Part shown: piece after piece, positions 61,292-64,000 of the stretch
Layout: every line of letters starts with the position of its first letter
How positions within the stretch are numbered: the stretch's first letter is position 1
NCBI GenBank assembly: GCA_914767715.1
Contig: OU612066.1
Span: 38,600,283 to 38,664,282 of the forward strand
DNA: 64,000 nt
Source: Membranipora membranacea
Lineage: Eukaryota > Bryozoa > Gymnolaemata > Cheilostomatida > Membraniporidae
Direction of reading: 5' to 3'
Program-made: the position numbers and the translations under genes
Notes under the pieces: model-generated
Told to the model about the DNA's origin: nothing
Seen by the model: only the letters and a program-made list of their open reading frames with translations
The model's database searches: none

Positions 61292-61596
61292 GTAGGTCAA
61301 TAAATCAGTCTGGCCCCTATCAGGTGGACAGGTAAAACTGGTAGGGGTGAGACAGAGCTTCTTTTATCATTACCCCAACACATGTAATTAATCTAATTTT
61401 AATACCCCATTTTATGATTTATTAGTTTAGTAAACAAATAACGTAGGGTGACAGATTGAATTGAAGAGACTGCTCAAAGTTCATTTTATTACCAGTGATA
61501 TTATGTAATATTTAGTACCAAGCAGGCGTGTGGAAGATTTATTGCCCTGAGTATATAATAGGCTGGACATATGACCCTTCCCTATCCAGTATGTAA

Positions 61597-61626
61597 ATCA
61601 CAGAGTAAGGATCCTTACTCTGTGAT
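61597..61626. repeat. perfect 30-bp palindrome
   Basis: Arms ATCACAGAGTAAGGA and its exact complement with no spacer. No neighbouring gene or repeat explains it. Confidence 0.9.
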
Positions 61627-61687
61627 GTAAATGTATCACAGCAATATTAGCTGTTAGTTCAATCAAAGCAGTTATATCCGAATCCGC

Positions 61688-62011
61688 TACATTTCGCCAA
61701 TGTACATTTTGCCAATGCTATGTTTTGCCAATCACAAATCGCCAATCACATTTCGCCAAAGACATTTCGCCAATCTTATTTTGCCAATCACATTTCGCCA
61801 AAGATGTTTTGCCAATCTTATTTTGCCAATCACATTTTGCCAAATACATTTTGCCAATCTCATTTTGCCAGTCACATTTTGCCAAAGACATTTTGCCAAA
61901 TTCATTTTGCCAGTCACATTTTGCCAATCTCATTGTGCCAATCATATTTTGCCAAAGATATTTTGCCAATCATAAATTGCCAATGACATTTCGTCATCGC
62001 CAATTGCCAAT
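61688..62011. repeat. 15-bp minisatellite (TTTTGCCAATCACAT), about 20 copies
   Basis: Degenerate 15-bp units, each with TTTTGCCAA or TTTCGCCAA. As 15 is a multiple of 3 and the unit lacks stops in several frames, long repetitive open frames appear on both strands (up to 185 codons on the + strand). They have no likely start context, splice sites or family likeness. Confidence 0.92.
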
Positions 62012-62339
62012 TGAGGCGTACAAATATTCGTTCCAAAAAGGCTTCATGATGATGGTAAGGAATGCGTACCGGGTCAACTGTCGGGATGGGACGAATCCAA
62101 TTGATTGTTCCCTTCTCATGGTTCTGGTTCTACTATCCTCATCCCTTTTTGCTGTCACCATTACCATTACCGATATCAGCTCCTATATTTTATCCAAAAA
62201 ATTCAGATTTCAGACTAGATCGTTGACCGCAAATCTGGTTTTGTATTTGCTATCATCAAAAATGTGTAATGTCAGATGGTAAGCCCATTGAATTCCATAT
62301 CTGGAATAGCATCATTAGCTTTCTTTTGCCAAAAAAAGG

Positions 62340-62880
62340 GCAAGCAAAAATAGCCAGTTCCTAGTAGCATTTTAGAAAAGCCCAAATCATTGACGTTAAA
62401 GGCATTTTATCACCATACTGACTCTCGTGATCTGACTGGGCATGTAGATCACTGATAAACTAGGCTATCATTACCACAAAGCAGGTGTCGTAAGGCTAAG
62501 TATGCATCATGCGTGACTTGAATTTGCGCATGTGCAAGAACAATGAGTTTAGTTTGGGTTCTGATTGCAACTTTGGAAAGGGGAAATGGGATATCTCCTG
62601 CATAAACTGTCAATCAAAATCAACTAATAATGGCAAGAGAGGATAACTATTAATAACAATTCGCACGCTTTGGGGAATATGTCACCAGAGCAGGTAGCCA
62701 ATCAGATGGCTTCGGAATTCCGAGACTCAATTTTGCAGAGATCAGCTCATGCCCAGAGCTGAGCATGCGCAGAATGTTTTATCACTGTTTGCAGTTTTGT
62801 AGACAAGTGAATTTCCCAGGCTATATTTTTCATGCCAGTAGGGACAGCCAATCAGATTAATGTCAGAGCAGTCCCTGTGT
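62340..62880. mobile_element. dispersed repeat, related copy at 1050-1200
   Basis: The string AAAAATAGCCAGTTCCTAG occurs at 62347 and at 1061. Further along, 62780-62860 resembles 1115-1165 (TTTGCA.G.TTTGTA.ACA, TTTC.CA..CTATAT, CAGCCAATCA). The spacing differs between copies. No ORF or clear ends, so the type of element is unknown. Confidence 0.5.
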
Positions 62881-64000
62881 TGAGTGTTTCAACTGGATGA
62901 TGTCATGATACTACTTCCATTCCATGAGAAGAATTTAATTCAGTGGGTAAGCCATATAGTTTAGTAATGGCATCATATATATTCTGGAAATTACTCTTTA
63001 TGTTTATTGTGCTGTCTGTTCATACATCAATTAGGAACCTATTGAAATCATTTCAATAATATGTTGAATGCACACATTTTTGTTTTAATACTTTATAGGA
63101 AGAATTTTCATTCTCAAAGAATGTTTTACAATATAAGCCTTGAAAAGAAAAAAAATTGAATAGTAGATTGACAGAAAAAATATTATCATGTTATCTGTGA
63201 AAAATAATGTTTGGAAGAATGAATTTTGAATAAACTGACGGCCGTGGTGGCAACCAAGGTTGAAGGTAAGCTGTTTTAACAGGACGCTATAATATTGTTT
63301 AAAAGATTATTTGTTGACATAACATTGACATAACGTGTGAAGTCAATGGTTGCAGGCCAGAGGTCTAGCCTACAGAGGAAAGGAAAATCTATCATTTTTT
63401 TCCTGCAACAATTTATTGTATTTAAAATAAATGCACTAAAATAGTGAAATAAAATAAAGCAGCGGCATGGTGGGATAAGTCCAGGAATAGTGAGGCGACC
63501 ATGTCAGGACAATGAAGCCTACTTTCCACAAGGCTAGCCCAGACACGCAGCCTACTTGGCAAGATTCGACCCTTACCCCACAAACTCTCACGCAAGGCAA
63601 AAGGAGCCGCCCCCTCCTCCCCCAGATGGTATAAATTCAACAGGTTTGCACCAAATGGCTGTTACGGCCGGGGTTTTGATTTCTAACTCGCAATTATTAT
63701 TAAAAAGTAACAATTTACAATTTTCAATGGGCACAATTTGATACACAGAAAAGAAAGAGGTCACATAGCTATGTGGGCGGATTTTTGAAGTGAATAGGTG
63801 TCATTTAGATGACAATAGGTGTCAATTTCCGAAAAACGTATTTGATTTCAAAACTATGCTCTCATCAAGGTGAATGCCGAGAAATGATGTGCTATTTTTT
63901 TGTCTTTAAAACCTGATTACCAAGTTTTATATGGTACTGTTCAGGATCTAAAATTTGTTTGTTTTTGTTTTTGTATAGTTTAAAATCAATTCATTACTCA

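Larger units (their letters stand above)
59983..61023. other. intron holding a tRNA gene and a small tandem repeat
   Basis: About 1.0 kb. It has a + strand tRNA-Phe (60447-60519) and a tandem repeat of GAGTAGGGTACGT units (60809-60870). Confidence 0.75.
61292..64000. other. partial intron, repeat-rich
   Basis: At least 2.7 kb with no coding exon that I can support. It holds a 30-bp palindrome (61597-61626), a 15-bp minisatellite (61688-62011) and a dispersed repeat related to 1050-1200 (about 62340-62880). Confidence 0.55.

Noticed and set aside
58773-59147. Long - strand frames opposite exon 43
   Set aside because: Antisense shadow of a coding exon; overlapping frames there have no independent support.
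61725-62282. 185-codon + strand frame
   Set aside because: Created by the stop-free 15-bp minisatellite; the part after the repeat has no recognisable protein pattern.

Overview
The window carries most of one large animal gene on the + strand, and it looks like a spectraplakin (the dystonin/BPAG1, MACF1, Drosophila Short stop, C. elegans VAB-10 family). Coding blocks are short, have GT..AG borders and are separated by introns of about 0.1 to 5 kb. The DNA is AT-rich, and intact eukaryotic tRNA genes lie in the introns. Together this indicates an animal nuclear genome, probably an invertebrate. The sequence alone does not name the phylum.

Layout. 1-7.8 kb: no convincing coding, presumably the 5' flank or an upstream non-coding part. 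7.8-29.2 kb: four alternative first coding exons (7784, 11096, 16629, 22481) and the exons of an actin-binding tandem of calponin-homology domains (CH1 at 13.2-14.4 kb, CH2 at 26.0-29.2 kb). The first two starts give a CH1+CH2 protein. The last two have the right phase to join CH2 directly and omit CH1, as known for short-N-terminus spectraplakin isoforms. One of these has a Met-Gly-Cys-polybasic start. 29.5-43.9 kb: the plakin domain, made of spectrin repeats with the diagnostic [11 protein letters not shown] segment, an embedded SH3-like fold and an unusual Ser/Pro/Met-rich insert. 46.0-61.3 kb: a plectin-repeat region, interrupted by a 702-codon exon coding for a disordered Ser/Thr/Gln-rich protein segment. 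The gene runs off the right edge, so the spectrin rod, EF hands and GAS2 domain expected in this family are not seen.

The reading phase is continuous over all internal exons but one junction. Between the last plakin exon (ends phase 0 at 43945 or 44023) and the first plectin-repeat exon (45996, needs phase 2) no joining exon was found. The first ATG of that exon, a possible 5'UTR donor at 45708 and a stop plus AATAAA after the plakin exon suggest separate transcript ends here. A small undetected exon is the alternative.

Other contents: ten tRNA genes, all in introns and split evenly between strands (Ser-TGA x2, Phe-GAA x2, Val-AAC, Val-TAC, Glu-CTC, Ser-AGA, Ala-AGC, Lys-CTT); a possible nested three-exon gene on the - strand (18.8-15.2 kb); several minisatellites, perfect palindromes, a foldback element and dispersed repeats. 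Exon borders were assigned by eye from splice consensus, phase and family similarity, without transcript data.
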